Under the pieces are notes generated by a model. It saw nothing but the letters and a program-made list of their open reading frames with translations, made no database searches and was not told the DNA's origin. The position numbers were made by a program, and so were the translations under genes. A DNA stretch of 64,000 nucleotides from Massospora cicadina (lineage: Eukaryota; Entomophthoromycota; Entomophthoromycetes; Entomophthorales; Entomophthoraceae): contig JAKSZP010017432.1 in NCBI GenBank assembly GCA_022478985.1, positions 30,307 through 94,306 of the forward strand, given 5' to 3'. Shown here in pieces: positions 11,036 to 22,672 of the stretch (positions are counted from its first letter, which is position 1; every line of letters starts with the position of its first letter).

Positions 11036-12100
11036 TTGTCACCTTCTCTTGGGCTGACGTGGTACAAGCTATCATAAACATCTATGCCCCAAATGGTGCA
11101 CAAGAGCATCAGAAATTTTTCTCATCGGTCAAATCCCTCCTGCTGCCCCCAGACCCTTTTGTAGTCAGCGACATGAACTGCTGGCTAAACACTCCAACGG
11201 ACCAGTGGCCTTCCTCTCATGCCCCCCAGGGCCACATTGAACTTCGCGTTCTAAAGGACACCCTCGGGCTAATGGATGCACTGCCGCAGCAAGCCCCACT
11301 GCTCAAGAACATGACGCGCCCCCACGTCCATGACGGCCAATTAAGGTCCATGTCCCACATCAACCTTATCCTTACGCCAGCAAAATTTCAGCCCCACATA
11401 TCCCACTTTAAAACAACAAAAATGGAATTCTCTGACCATTGACTGGTCTTGATAACCTACCACCTACCTGTCACAGCTGCTAAGGCCCCACATTGGTGCA
11501 AAATCTGCCCCTCCGAGCTCGCGTCGCCAGGATTTTCCATGTGGGTGGAATCAACAACTTTGGCAAAAGAGTTTGTTGCACCGCTTTGCATGGACCCCAT
11601 TTCCACATGGGCAACTTTCAAAGATGATATCATCCGCCACTCTCGCCACCTCTCCTCCAGACGCTCATGAGCTACATCAGCTATCATTTCGCGCGCTCTG
11701 GAAGAGTTGGCACACCTGGAGTCCAATATCTCAGCTACAGGACACAGCTCTGCATGGGGCTGGAATTGGGCAGAGGCAGCCGCCCACCTCAACGCGCTTG
11801 AAAGGTAACACAAACATCAGGTTTGTGTTCAGTACAGGGCCAAATGCATCACAAAAGGCGACAAGTGCACCGCACATTTTTTTAAAAAAATTTTGCACCA
11901 TGCCAGAGCGTGGCCTGCACACAGGTGCAAAGATCAGATGATTCCATTGCAAATATGCCAGCCAAAGTGGCAATCAAAACACAAAAGTATTACTCTGAGT
12001 TGTACTGATCCGATCCAATTCAGCCAGTCAAAGTGGCGGAATATCTTGACTGAGCCCACATCTGCAGCATTTTCTGATACCCGGAAATAATGAATTTGAT
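11036..12100 (+). pseudogene. LINE-1 ORF2 endonuclease portion (truncated)
   Basis: AP-endonuclease-like reading starts mid-domain with IINIYAPNGAQEHQKFF, then SDMNCWLNTPTDQ (usual GDMN), then HINLILTPAKF (usual RIDLI) and MEFSDH at 11442, the terminal SDH motif. The N-terminal part with the QES motif is missing by truncation. After SDH a stop and frameshifts follow; pieces up to 12090 correspond to the linker between endonuclease and RT. Confidence 0.75.
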
Positions 12101-14387
12101 TTTTCTGAACGAATTATGGACAGCCATTCGCAGTGCACCAAACTGAAAATGCCCAGGCCCAGATGGCATTCCATATGAATTCTATAAAAAGTACTTCAAA
12201 TATATATCCCCACTACTGTTGGCCTCACTTAACCAGAGCCTTTTGGAAATGTGCCTCCTACCAGGAGGTCAAGAGGCCTTCACCGTCACACTCTTCAAGA
12301 AAGGGTACAAGCTAGACTTAGTTAACTGGCGCCCCATTTTTTTTAACTAACACGGATACAAAAATTTTAACAAAAATTATGGCTAACCGTTTAGGGTTTG
12401 TAGCATCTGTCACCATCTCCCCAGAACAATTTGTTTTCATACCCAGAAGGTCGATTTGGGACAACGTGCACTCTGTGGCCAATGCATGCCAGTCCACAGC
12501 CTCTGGGGCACTTGCATTCTTGGACCAACAGAAGGCCTATGATAGAGTAAACTGGGAATACCTCAGGGCCTGCCTCCATCAATTCCGCTTACCCCCTCGC
12601 TTCATCAACTGGGTGATGCTGCTCACGGAATCTGCAACTATGGCAGTACGTGGCCCTGGCTTCCTAACGGAAGTAGTCTGCTTCAAAGTGGCTTGCGACA
12701 AGGAGACCCCCTTAGCCCACTCTTATACAACTTCAGCCTTGACCCACTACTTTGAAATGCAAATGCCCAACTCACTGGGGTCCATGTGCCAGGCCAAGCC
12801 CCAGTCAATATGATGGCGTTTGCAGATGACTGTGTGGTTGGGGTGTCTAATAAAAAAGATGAACGCACACTTGAAGCCCTCATCCAGGAGTATTCCTGGG
12901 TAAGTAACACTGCACTGAATGCCTCCAAAACTGAAATCATCCTCCTTGGTTGGTATCATAACTGCTGGGCCCCTGCAACCAGCGTTCAGCCCAGCCCATC
13001 TGCTTGCACACGCGCTCGCCCTCCCAGCTCACCCCACACCGCCCCACTGGTGCTCCCCTTTGTGCCACGCTCTACCATAGGGCCAATCCGCCATCTGGGC
13101 GTGTGGGTGGAGGCAGGCGGATACGCATCAGCAGTAATGGAGAGTCGTATTCTAGACAATATGACAAAGCGCATCGCCTCCCTCAGAGCCCACCCTACTT
13201 CCCTTACTGGCAGGGTCGTTTTGGCCAACTCTATGCTCCTCTCCAAAGTCTGGTTTGGAGCCCATGCCATCCCCTTCTCCCCAAGCTTCTTCAAATCCTT
13301 GCATGGCCTGCTGCAAGGATGGCTATGGTCAGGTCGCCCTCCACCAGTATGGTTAGAGGTCATGTTTGGCCCTCATCAGCATGGTGACATGGGCCTACTT
13401 GACTTCAGAGCCCATGCGGCCAAGATCTTGGGTACCTGGATTGCAGCCATCACCGCCCCTATGCTCCCCTCCCAACACTGGTCCCGCGCAGCCCGCTCCA
13501 ACTTCTCCCGCGCCTTGGGCCTCAACAATCCATTGAGCCCCCACTCCCTGATGAAATACCTGGCTTCACACCCATTGGCCACAGGTCCTCACGGTACTAA
13601 AACCCACTACAAACGAATCCTCCTCTCCATGCGGAGCACTGAGTGGAGAATTTGTATTAGCGGACATACAACCCGAAGAGGCTGCCCCTCACCCCAGTTC
13701 ACACAAGAGGTACAGGGGCTACCCATACATGATGGCGTGATCCCCACACGGCCTCATTTCCTATCCAGGGTGGACTACCTGGACATGATGGACAACCCTT
13801 ACTCCATTGAGACCCAAAAAACTATCTGGAATTACGCACACCATCCTCTGTTGCAGCCTCAAATCCGTTCCCATGTGTGGCACTGCCTGAGGCGGGTGTA
13901 CCATATGGCTGAGCGCTCAAATGCTTTACACTTATCCTGCGTCGTGTGTGGCCAGTATGGAACGTTGTTCTACCGCCTGGAGAAGTGTCCTACCTCCAAA
14001 GTGATATGGCGCGAAGTCCAACGTCTGCTTGGCCAGGATCAAACAAATCCCTTCAGCCTGTCAGGAGATATGTTTACTTTATCAATGGCCTCCCCCCTTC
14101 CACCCTCCCTACATGCTTTGGTGGTTGCAATAGCCATGTTGACTATCCACACGATTATCTTGGATGCCATCTCAGGCTCCACCCCCACCCTCCCAGAAGC
14201 TGTCCACAGATTCCAGTCTCATTTGGTGGACCACTTCCAGGCGTGGATGTTTGGATACCTCCCACCACATCGCCGACAGCTGGTCTCCTCCTGGTTCCCA
14301 GTTTGGTTCATCAAATCAGACCCTTTCCTCCACACGTGTTCAATTGTGGCTACGGACCATTCACACGTTCCCTCCCCCTCCCCATAA
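12101..14387 (+). pseudogene. LINE-1 ORF2 reverse transcriptase and C-terminal zinc finger
   Basis: RT blocks: SPEQFVFIPRRSIWDNVHS, GALAFLDQQKAYDRVNWEYL, then the catalytic FADD (12819-12830) in NMMAFADDCVVGVSN. A 533-aa open frame (12786-14387) runs from there to the end of ORF2. It includes the thumb region, VWFGAHAIPFSPSFFKSL, and near the C terminus CVVCGQYGTLFYRLEKCP, a CxxC...C zinc-binding motif of the RT-associated type. No RNase H domain is seen. Frame breaks lie upstream of 12786. This is the longest surviving open frame in the window. Confidence 0.85.
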
Positions 14388-14553
14388 GTGGCGTTCCCGC
14401 TGGCAACAAGAGATAGCATCGCTTCTCTGGGGTGCCTTCCATGTTACTAAGTTTTGTCTCTTTTTGGTTGACATTTGGAAGTTTCCATCCCCTGGTCGGC
14501 CTTCCTCTTAATAAATTTAAAATCTAAAATTTAAGATAAATAATCAGCATTCC

Positions 14554-14716
14554 CATATTGAGAGGAGTCATTCTTGACCTCCCAGCTGCAACCAATAAAA
14601 CTTTTAAAAACCTCACTTTTTATTTTTATAAAAAAGGTATTTCTTTTAGTGTAAATATTTTGTGTATATCCAGCTAATTCAGCACCAGCGAGCACAATAC
14701 TTGCCAGATGCCCACA
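14554..14716 (+). repeat. 3' LTR of gypsy I, second part
   Basis: Resumes with CATATTGAGAGGAGTCATTC as in the 5' LTR (5351 onward) and ends GATGCCCACA, followed by ATGTC, the target duplication of gypsy I. Confidence 0.85.
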
Positions 14717-14721
14717 ATGTC

Positions 14722-14860
14722 ACTAGCATTAGCGAATAACAAGATGTGTCTGTCACAGATAGTGACATATTTCCTGGTATTAAACGCCTCTCTAAAGCAA
14801 AGTCAAACAAGCTTTGGAGCCAAGGCCAGAACTCCTCAAAGTCACTGATGACCTATTGAA
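14722..14860 (-). pseudogene. RNase H start of gypsy II (far side of gypsy I)
   Basis: On the minus strand next to the gypsy I boundary the frame reads VTICDRHILLFANASDI, matching the usual PFILFTDASDY that opens Ty3/gypsy RNase H. It continues into IYGVILAQ at 4766 once gypsy I is removed. Degenerate further upstream. Confidence 0.6.
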
Positions 14861-15640
14861 GGTTATTTACAGAAAATGGGTTCTGGCCTTGCCTGCCAGG
14901 GCTAAAAAATGGCTTTTCTGAGGTGGAAAATCCAGCGGAAATCGACCTAAAAATATGGAAAATCACATGATATGAAGTTACGGAATTTGGCCAAATTTAT
15001 AAAATTCTGATTTCATTGAAAAGTGAATAACTTTAAGGCTTAGATCGGATTTTGATAATCTCACTGTGATTAATAATTGCTGGGTAAACATTGAAAACCT
15101 ATCCTTTATAATCTAGACCCCATCTGAGGAATGCTTTGCTTTTCTCAGATACTTAGATAATTCTGATAAAGTCTTTGGGGTTTCTGTGAAAGCTCTCCCA
15201 TACTTTTCTGATCATTTTCCTAGAGAATATCCCAGTTAGAAGCTCAGCAAAGCCATGATTCCGTTTCCTTCTTTAGTTTGGCTCCACTGTGGGGCGCAAA
15301 CCCTCTGATCACTCCGCGGTCTATTCATCCCACTCCTTAGCCTATTCTGCCAATTCTGTCAAGTCTTGTTTTGCCGCTTTTTGCCCCAATTCTTACGCCT
15401 TTTCTAATCTCTCAGGGACTCTTATCCATGATGGTTGTGTCCAGGTTGGTGTGCGTTTTGTCAAAAGATTAATGAAACCATAACCAGAGCGCATGTACGT
15501 TGCTTCAATTTATGGGTCACTTGACTTTGTTGTTACACCTTTGGCCTAGTACTTATCCTCCTGCTACCTTCTACGCTCCAGCTTCCCTGACAGGTACTAA
15601 AGCATGGGTGTACTAAGAAGGTTTAGCACAAAGAGAAGTC
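14861..15640. other. Unexplained block between RT and RNase H of gypsy II
   Basis: About 780 bases lie where an intact element would have only the short RT-RNase H linker, so this is probably another insertion. It has one 64-aa plus-strand frame (15289-15483) with no recognisable family. I could not find target duplications or a known tail. Confidence 0.3.
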
Positions 15641-16795
15641 CTCAACGCATTAGAAGACTGTTCTTGTTCAGGCTTCCACTTGAAAGGCATTTTCATTTTG
15701 TAAAGGGCAGACCAGGAGCTTGGCTAACCTTGAAAACTGAGGAATGAACTGCTGGTAATAGCCACCATGCCCAGGCATACCTGAATAATTTTAAGGCTTT
15801 GAGAGCGTGATATCTTCTTAATGGCATCAACTTTATCTGGGTGGGCTGGATAACATCTTTTGAGACCTTGTGTCCAAGGAACTTTATTTTGGATTGAAAA
15901 AAGAGCACTTTAACGGCTTAAGATTTATTGATGCCTTTCTTAATGCGGTCAAAGACTTTTTGGAGGTGTTTCACATGCCTGTTGAAGGTTTACGATATGC
16001 AGTAATTTTGTTAAGGTAATAAAGAACACAGGCTAGTTTCAAGTCCCCTAGTATTCCGTCCATGGCACGTTGAAAAGTGGCAGGATTGTTTAAGAGGCCC
16101 TGAGGCATCCTTGTATGCTTGAATAGACCCTCGTTGGCTATGAGCGCCCATTTGGATTGTTTTTGGGGGTGAGCTCTACTTGCTAATATCTGCTAGTGTG
16201 ATCCATGGCAGAAAAGTATTGCAACCTGTCAAGAAGGAGGATGTCATTAATTTTCAGCAAGTGGAAGATATCCTTCTTGCTAATGGAGCTAAACTGTTTA
16301 TAGTCCATCACCACATGATGGCTGCCATTCTTCTTCCGAACTAACAGGAGGGAGGAGGCCCAAGGACTATGTGAAGGCACTGATAGCCCATCTTAACTAG
16401 TTTCTTGAGCTCAACATCCACCTAAGCCACTTCAACTTTATTTTTTTGGTAGGGTAGGACTGAATAGGTGGTTTACACAGACTGCACATGACGCAAAACG
16501 CCATTCATTTTTCCAAAATTTTAGCTAGAGGTTAAGATTAAATCTGAGTATTCCTACAATAGTTTCTTAGACTGGCTTTTTTGCACACTAGTGAGCTTCT
16601 TCCCAATAGAGGTGTCAACCAGGGCTACTAAAGGGGTGTTTCTAAACCAAAATCTATAAACTTTTAAAGCTGCGTATGTAGTCGATGGCCTCTACACAAG
16701 GAGGCGAACATAAGCAGCTGGAGTATTAGGCCCCACGATACTAGGTTTGTCAATGAGGTTAGCCAATACCGCCAATATGGATCCTGGATAAGTGG
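15640..16795 (-). pseudogene. Reverse transcriptase remnant of gypsy II
   Basis: Minus-strand reading gives PSHSPWASSLLLVRKKNGS and VVMDYKQFSSISKKD (fingers/palm), LQYFSAMDHTSRY, then IKFLGHKVSKDVIQPTQ and GYYQQFIPQFSRLAKLL (thumb) towards 15680. Order and motifs are those of Ty3/gypsy RT. Many stops. The 5' side is interrupted at 16796 by repeat R1a. Confidence 0.65.
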
Positions 16796-17898
16796 TGTTA
16801 TAATTTAGGGAGCTTAAAACTCTATTAAGCTCCAATTAATAAAGTTTGGGTTTTGTTTCCTCTCTTTAATACTCGCTTCATCTCCCTTATAAACTGCTCA
16901 AATTCCTTGTATGTGCGCTGTTTGACTTGTTTATAACAGTATATTATAATGGTCAATAGTAGTATGAATACTACTTTTATAGTTGAGCTGATAGCCATGA
17001 TAGTTATTAGGCTAACGCCACCTAGTGCTTGACTTATATTGACACTCTCTGAAACAATAAATACTTCTTCCCTATTTTTCTCTCATAGAACTTGACCAAG
17101 GATAAGTTTCAGAGGTTCTTTTTCCTTATTGTCACACAGAGTCCGCAGAGATAGCAATTGGGGGACAAATGATCCTTTTGTCCATCATTAACTCTAATCA
17201 CAATAGTAAAAACGGTCTAATTATAAAAGTATTTGATTTTTATATTTTATATTTTATCTTCTTTATAAAAAAATCAAGGGAAAATTATAGATAATTCAGC
17301 GCACAACTCTTTGTTTGGCGCCCCAATTGGTAACAGCAGCTGTCGCCAATGATTTAACCCTCCAGGGGCACATAAAATAGTGATCCTATTGAATTAACCA
17401 GGTCATATCTCTACTCAACTGCAGACTCTTCTAAGTTAAAACGAGGAATATGTTCTAATGTTTTCGCTAAACTCCTATTGAATTTACCCTTATCTGGTAA
17501 CAGCCTGCTTAGGTAATTGTACTCTTACCTATAAACAGCAGATATCAATCGAGAAAAGGTTAACTCAAATGTTGCTCTATGATATGCGGTGTTACTCGCC
17601 AACAACTCATAAACCCCATAATCAATCAGCAACTAACCCTGATCAACTTCAACAAGTCAATTAAGTTATCAATAATGAAAATGATCACCTAATCACTTGT
17701 TTTTTGTTGGGGATTACCCCTGACAAAACACTTATTAATCTTGCAGATCAAAAAATCGTTAAAATATTTCTCCAAACAATAGTTATCATCTATTATTAAT
17801 TGATGATTGCAACATCCACTAGTGGGATGAATCCCCTAATGGACTAGCAGATTAAACAAAATTGACAAAGTTGGGCAATGTGGGCAAAAGATTCAACA
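16796..17898. mobile_element. R1a: 1.1-kb solo-LTR-like repeat
   Basis: It begins TGTTATAATT and ends ATTCAACA (TGTT...AACA termini) and is flanked by AGTGG (16791-16795) and GGTGG (17899-17903), a 5-bp duplication with one change. A diverged second copy is at 28315-29457. No coding capacity. Size, termini and duplication fit a solo LTR of a family without a full member here. Orientation is unknown. Confidence 0.55.
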
Positions 17899-17903
17899 GG
17901 TGG

Positions 17904-19100
17904 ATCTAAATTTCTGGGACAGGTCAGTAACTCCATAATAGACAGGTTATCCAAACACCAAATTTCTTACAGCTGTCTATAGGGTATATTAATATGGGCC
18001 CAGGTGTTGAAAATAACCAGGGACTTCGTTGGTATAGTGGTCGACTTAGACAAATATATCAGCATCTCTTCATGGCTAATTACTGCAGGAAGGTGTATCC
18101 GTACTTGAGAACCCTTTACATGATACTTAAGCTGTTTGACCTGAACTTCGCTCTCCAACAGGCAAGACCAAGCTTTGACCTCATTCTTGGCATTGTGGAA
18201 AGCTACAAAAACCAATGGGACCCGGTGTCCCAGAAGGGATAAGAAACCCCCTTCTATGGAGACTGCTGAATAATCTTGGAGAAATTGAGTCCCTAGGAGA
18301 AGGTCATAGCTTGGGTTAACTAATGCAACAGCAGGGGTATTCACAGAAGCTTCCTAAAGAGAATAGTTAGAGAGGATAGGTCCCAATGGACTAAGTGTAT
18401 TGTGGCCCCGACATGCCATATTCCATGTAGCGGGATATCTCTGGAGCAATTTTGATACACTTCATTGATTTGGATGAAATGACATTCATGGGGAACCACT
18501 GTTGACAATGGCATGGACAGGTTTTTGTGGACTTGAACGGTTACACATGTGACTAAGCTCCTAAACTGTGATGGTATAGTGAGGAACATAAGAGATTCAT
18601 CAGAATAAGAGTAAGCAGTATAAGGTTTTCTATTGTCAATAGGGTATCCAATTTTCTCTCCTAATACATTAGCGATAGGCTCATCAAAGGTCACTAAACA
18701 TTCTTTGGGCAGTACAAGGATGCTATCATTAGGTGCCTTATCCTTCATGCTGAAAGTTCTTCTCTCAACTCCTTGGCAAGTTTCTTCCAACAAGTCTTGC
18801 ATGACAACGGAAATCATTACAGTAGGAGCATAGAGATCAGGGATTCCTCTGGTTCTTGACAACGTGGACTTGAGGGTGACTTGAGGAGACAGATGCAGTA
18901 AACTTGGGATGCAAAATAGAAGCAGGGATTTCACTAAGGCTTCTTTAATTTCCAGATGCAGTTGAAGATATTCTTCTGGCCAATCATGTGCATTTGGACC
19001 TCAGGATAAGATCTCAACGTGGAGATGACCGCAGTTATGACATTAATCAAAGTAATGCGATTAGTGATTATCAAAGGTTGCGCTTGGCATAGAACTAGCT
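17904..19100 (-). pseudogene. Protease and gag-protease linker of gypsy II
   Basis: Two minus-strand open pieces, 17967-18344 (125 aa) and 18341-18934 (197 aa), abut. The first contains PSYDLLLGTQFLQDY, the conserved C-terminal block of Ty3/gypsy proteases. At the end of the second, HVGATIHLVH stands where DSGATINLI is expected, so the catalytic Asp appears lost. The 197-aa piece is longer than the linker in gypsy I and has no recognised domain. Confidence 0.5.
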
Positions 19101-20666
19101 GTAAAACTCCACAAAGATTTCCTTTAGTTTAGTTGAATACCCATTAAAGCATGCTCCTTTTTGGCCAAGGTTTGATTACTTACAAATTTTGGATGAGAGC
19201 GGTATGGACCTATTCCAAGGTTAGCATTACTTTAGATGGGGAGTCATAATCACCTGGGAAGAACTATTTAAGCTGGAATGGGTGCTTCACCTTCTGCCGG
19301 TCTGAGGCCTCCCCATTAAGCTTTCATAAGCGTACAGGAATGAGGCAATGCTTTCTCTCCCTGGAATGGACTTTTCCTTGAAATAGGCTTAAAGCTAGTC
19401 ACAAGAGGAGTTAAAAGAGGAAAGATACCAGGAACTGATGCAGGCTTGGAGATCTCAGCTTCCGCATAGTCATGAGGGGCTTGTTGATTCAACGTCATCT
19501 TAATCCTTTCAAGATCCTCATGAATGTCATCCCAGGTTGGTTTAGAGAGGTAATGGAGGCTTTATGGGCATCCTACTCCTTTAGATTTTGTTTCTCAGCA
19601 CGTTAAAGGTGCAGCTGATCCTCAAAGTTTCCCAAGTGAGTTTTACACCTGTGACGGGTTTGTCAAGTTGAGTGGTATGACCATCAGTGAGCTTAGTGAA
19701 AGCACTGAAGCTATTTATTTTCATCTGACAAGGCCTTAAGTAAAACTCTGGGGTCAAGTGGCACTCCATCTACTTAAAGCTTACAACCTTGGTACACATT
19801 GTCTATTTGATCTCATAGGGCAGCAAGCGCCATAAGAACGTATTGTATCCAGGGGTCATTAGGATCGCCAGTTGCAGGCACCGTGGGAACCTTCTGGCTC
19901 TTCTGGCCCTTCAGGACTTTTTGGACCTTTTTGGTCTCTGGAGCCATTTGGGCCCTTCACTTCCAGAGGCAAAATCGCAGGAGGTAACATCTAATAGTAT
20001 TTCTAAAGATTCCTTACAAGGACTTTGATATGGTTGAGGCGCTGGTTCCAGGCAGCCTCAAAAATCTGCATGTTTTTATGAAGCTGATCCTCCAGGTAAC
20101 CCAAAATTTTGTTATTCAACACAGTGAGCTGGTTCTGAGCTTTTTTCTTCAACTGAGAATCATTGACAATGGCTTCCAAATGATTGTGAATGAAGATGGA
20201 GGCACGTTGTAAAATTCAACAATATTTGAGCATAGGGTATATGTAAGCCCTAGCTGTCATGAATTTTCATGGTGATGCTACCCAACTAATTGTAGGAGGT
20301 GGTGTATGGCCAGATGGATGAAGCTTTGTGGATAGCGTTTAGTGCTCAAAGCCAAAACTTGATGGTATAGAGTCAAGCTATGTTAATATCACATCAGGAA
20401 GGCACTGAAGGGGCGTGGGAGCGACTGGAGCGTCCTCCAATAGAGTAGATGCCATGCAATAATTGTTGGATAAGTTTGTTGAGGTTCTAATATTGGAGTT
20501 AATACTGATCATTGTCAACGGATGGTAGGGTAAATTGGAAGGTGGAATAAAACTCTAGGCTTTCAGGCGGGAAAGGTGGTACCTCATACTGAGAGGTGTT
20601 AATCCATTGAGTTACACTTCTAAACCAATCAACAGGTTAGGTTTCTTGATTGCTATTTTTCTCCAT
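19100..20666 (-). pseudogene. gag remnant of gypsy II
   Basis: Minus-strand reading starts at ATGGAG (20666-20661), the same start context as gypsy I and V. Short open pieces (for example 19316-19498, 19581-19769) separated by stops cover the expected gag interval. No zinc knuckle could be read. Confidence 0.5.
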
Positions 20667-20696
20667 TTTTGTAATTTAATCTTCACTTTGACAGCT

Positions 20697-20719
20697 CGGA
20701 GCTTCTTTGGCGAGCACTA
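20697..20719 (-). other. Primer-binding site of gypsy II
   Basis: The minus strand reads TAGTGCTCGCC then AAAGAAGCTCC, about 30 bases upstream of the gag start. It is a diverged version of the TGGTGCTCAC primer site used by the neighbours. Confidence 0.5.
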
Positions 20720-22626
20720 ATTATCTCATTGTGACAATCTTCTTGACTGTAGATGAAGTTTGAAAAATAGCTTGAAGCTATAATTTAACAATGTGTTGAA
20801 GATAAAAAGATGGGAAAAATAGACTACTAATTTGGTTAGAAAGTATTGATATGTATATGATGTGTGGGGAAATGGTGCCTAGGGGACCTCCATGGCCTTA
20901 TATGATCACAATATCTCATAGTTTACTGGATTGACCGCCTGGTCAGCGCCCTCATTGTTCTACGCCGTCTACATGATTGCACGGTGAGGGTCACGTCTCT
21001 TGAGGTTAGAAGTGGAGATGAAATTCCTGAAAGCATCTCCTTTGATTCTCGTGCATGTTATGCTTCTAGATCAAAACTTTAATTGGTGCCTTCAGGGACA
21101 GGGTTTTTGTAATGACTCAAGAGTCTCTTATAGAGGCCTGATTTAGGAGTAAGAATTTTGACTTGCTCATCATCTTAAATACTGATAATGATTGTCCCAG
21201 TATTACCAAACTGACGCCTCCCAAATTAAGTTTATATTTATATGATGATTTGGTAAACGTCTATAATCAAATTGCCATATCACCCCATATATCATATTAT
21301 GCATTCTATTTTAACGCTAAGGAAAAATCTATTTTTAAATTAAGTCAAAGCCAAGAACGCCTTCCAAAACTTCTAACATGATTTCCATATTCTTAATAGC
21401 ATCAAGAATTCATTCTGTCTCTGAGACTGCACCTCAGTTTTAATGCTGAGATGAAGTTTAATGACTTTAAATGGGGTAAAGTAACTGAACCTTGGGTTCC
21501 TCGCCAATTTATTATCAAGATTGTCAGAGCAAAGAAAATTAAAACTAGTGTCTATAAGATGATTCTCCATACTTTTGAATGACCATACAAGTTGTAGTAA
21601 AGACAATAACTGTGTTCACTGATCAAAATCTATACCAAATGCCTCGGTTTGTTATCAAAATCCCTTACCTGGTATTTTGGAAATATTTAAAACTAATCAA
21701 CCTGGGAAATGCAACTATCGCCCCCAGTAAAGGCTTGGATGGGCTCTGTTGGGATATGCTCTAGTGCTGGTGAAGCCTCAACTTTAAATTCCTGTTTTTT
21801 ACTGTTTTCAAATCAAAGTTGTATTTATTATTATTGTTTTTATCCACAGATGTTTTTCAGGTTGTAGGCCCAATATAATCATAAACTTTATATTATGTAT
21901 CTATTGATAAATGTTTTGTTGGGCCAAAAACCCAAAATTATTATTATCATTTGATATAAGCTTCAAATGATCTCAGTTAAAATATTAAATTCTCAGACAA
22001 ATGTCCTTGTGATTAAGCACCTTTAATATCCATTATTTGAAAACTTGGAGTTTTTTTATCATATTATATAAGATTACACTTATCATTACTAGCACTACAA
22101 AAAGTGCTAGTCATTCTGCCTAATAAAATAACTTTATGCTTATATTTTTATAAGGTTTTAAATAAGGAACGCTGTTGGGACCTCTTAATTAAGTGTTGTT
22201 TAAGTCCTTAACGCATAACTATCTTTTTTGGGTCTTTAACCAAGCGCGGGTAAGCCCCTAAATATTATATATATTTTTTGAAACCTTTAACCTCTATATA
22301 ACCAAGTTCCAAATCACTCTCTCTCGCTCAGAATCTCTGGCCTCTATTTAGCCAAGTTCCATTTATTAAAAGTTATTGTCCAAGTTAACAAGCTTAAAGG
22401 ACCTGCCTTCTGATGATATGCTCCCACAAGTCCAACAAGGACAAGTGTCATAATATTATTCATAAGGTGAATTGCCAAACTAATGGGAAAGCAAGCCCAC
22501 ACACAATTTTAGATAATAGTTGTGCAAAACACCAGATAGGATCAGAACTGCGCATGATTTAATTGGTGAGTAGAGAGTGTACTGACTAAGGATAGACATA
22601 TGAACAACAGGGTGAGTGTAAGATGC
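20720..22626. other. Possible 5' LTR of gypsy II, then unassigned AT-rich sequence
   Basis: The first several hundred bases should hold the gypsy II 5' LTR (possibly from TGTGACAATC at 20730), but no second copy survives to define it. The rest has no recognisable gene. At 22285-22365 CTCTATATAACCAAGTTCC and a near repeat CTCTATTTAGCCAAGTTCC flank a CT-rich stretch, which could be a decayed LTR promoter. Short frames here look random. Confidence 0.3.
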
Positions 22627-22672
22627 TGTTGTATTTAAGAATTTTTGTATTGCTTGCTGGTCGTGTTGAAAA

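Larger units (their letters stand above)
10936..14538 (+). mobile_element. LINE-1: 5'-truncated non-LTR retrotransposon with 15-bp target duplication
   Basis: It is flanked by identical AATAATCAGCATTCC (10921-10935 and 14539-14553) and splits the 3' LTR of gypsy I, whose other LTR shows the empty site. It contains the C-terminal two-thirds of the endonuclease, RT, and zinc-finger tail of the ORF2 found complete in LINE-2 and LINE-3, but lacks ORF1 and the ORF2 start. It is therefore 5' truncated by about 1.7 kb, as is typical of target-primed reverse transcription. The 3' end has CTGGTCGGCCTTCCTC, AATAAA and a short A/T-rich tail. Confidence 0.9.
4767..14716 (+). mobile_element. Gypsy I: plus-strand Ty3/gypsy retrotransposon with both LTRs
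   Basis: Two collinear LTRs of 748 and 750 bp (the second split by LINE-1) bound a gag-PR-RT-RNaseH-INT interior in Ty3/gypsy order. The element sits in the RNase H of gypsy II and is flanked by ATTTC (4762-4766) and ATGTC (14717-14721), a 5-bp target duplication with one change. The primer site is at 5518 and a purine-rich tract, GAGTGGGGTGA, directly precedes the 3' LTR. Many stops and frameshifts make it inactive. Confidence 0.85.
3435..20719 (-). mobile_element. Gypsy II: old minus-strand Ty3/gypsy element, disrupted
   Basis: Fragments of one minus-strand pol lie in correct order from right to left: gag from 20666, protease near 18300, RT 15640-16795, RNase H 14722-14860 continuing at 4400-4766, integrase 4260-3435. 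The join across gypsy I is supported by the RNase H reading: the plus-side piece ends in a degenerate ILLFANASD and the left piece resumes IYGVILAQ. Three further insertions break it: SINE-1 in integrase (3689-3820), LTR-like repeat R1a (16796-17898), and an unexplained block at about 14861-15640. Its integrase is cut off at 3435 by the multi-LTR array. It is heavily decayed and is the oldest layer in this half of the window. Confidence 0.7.

Noticed and set aside
15289..15483. A 64-aa protein-coding gene
   Set aside because: No family motif, no start context, and it lies in an unexplained insertion within a dead retroelement.
17305..17330. A classical TGGCGCC primer-binding site
   Set aside because: The motif lies inside repeat R1a (and similarly in R1b), whose TGTT...AACA ends and flanking 5-bp repeat fit a single longer unit. 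No interior follows it.
20940..20970. Another LINE tail (CGCCTGGTCAGCGCCCTC)
   Set aside because: Only the central GGTCAGC agrees; there is no AATAAA, A-rich end or target duplication nearby.
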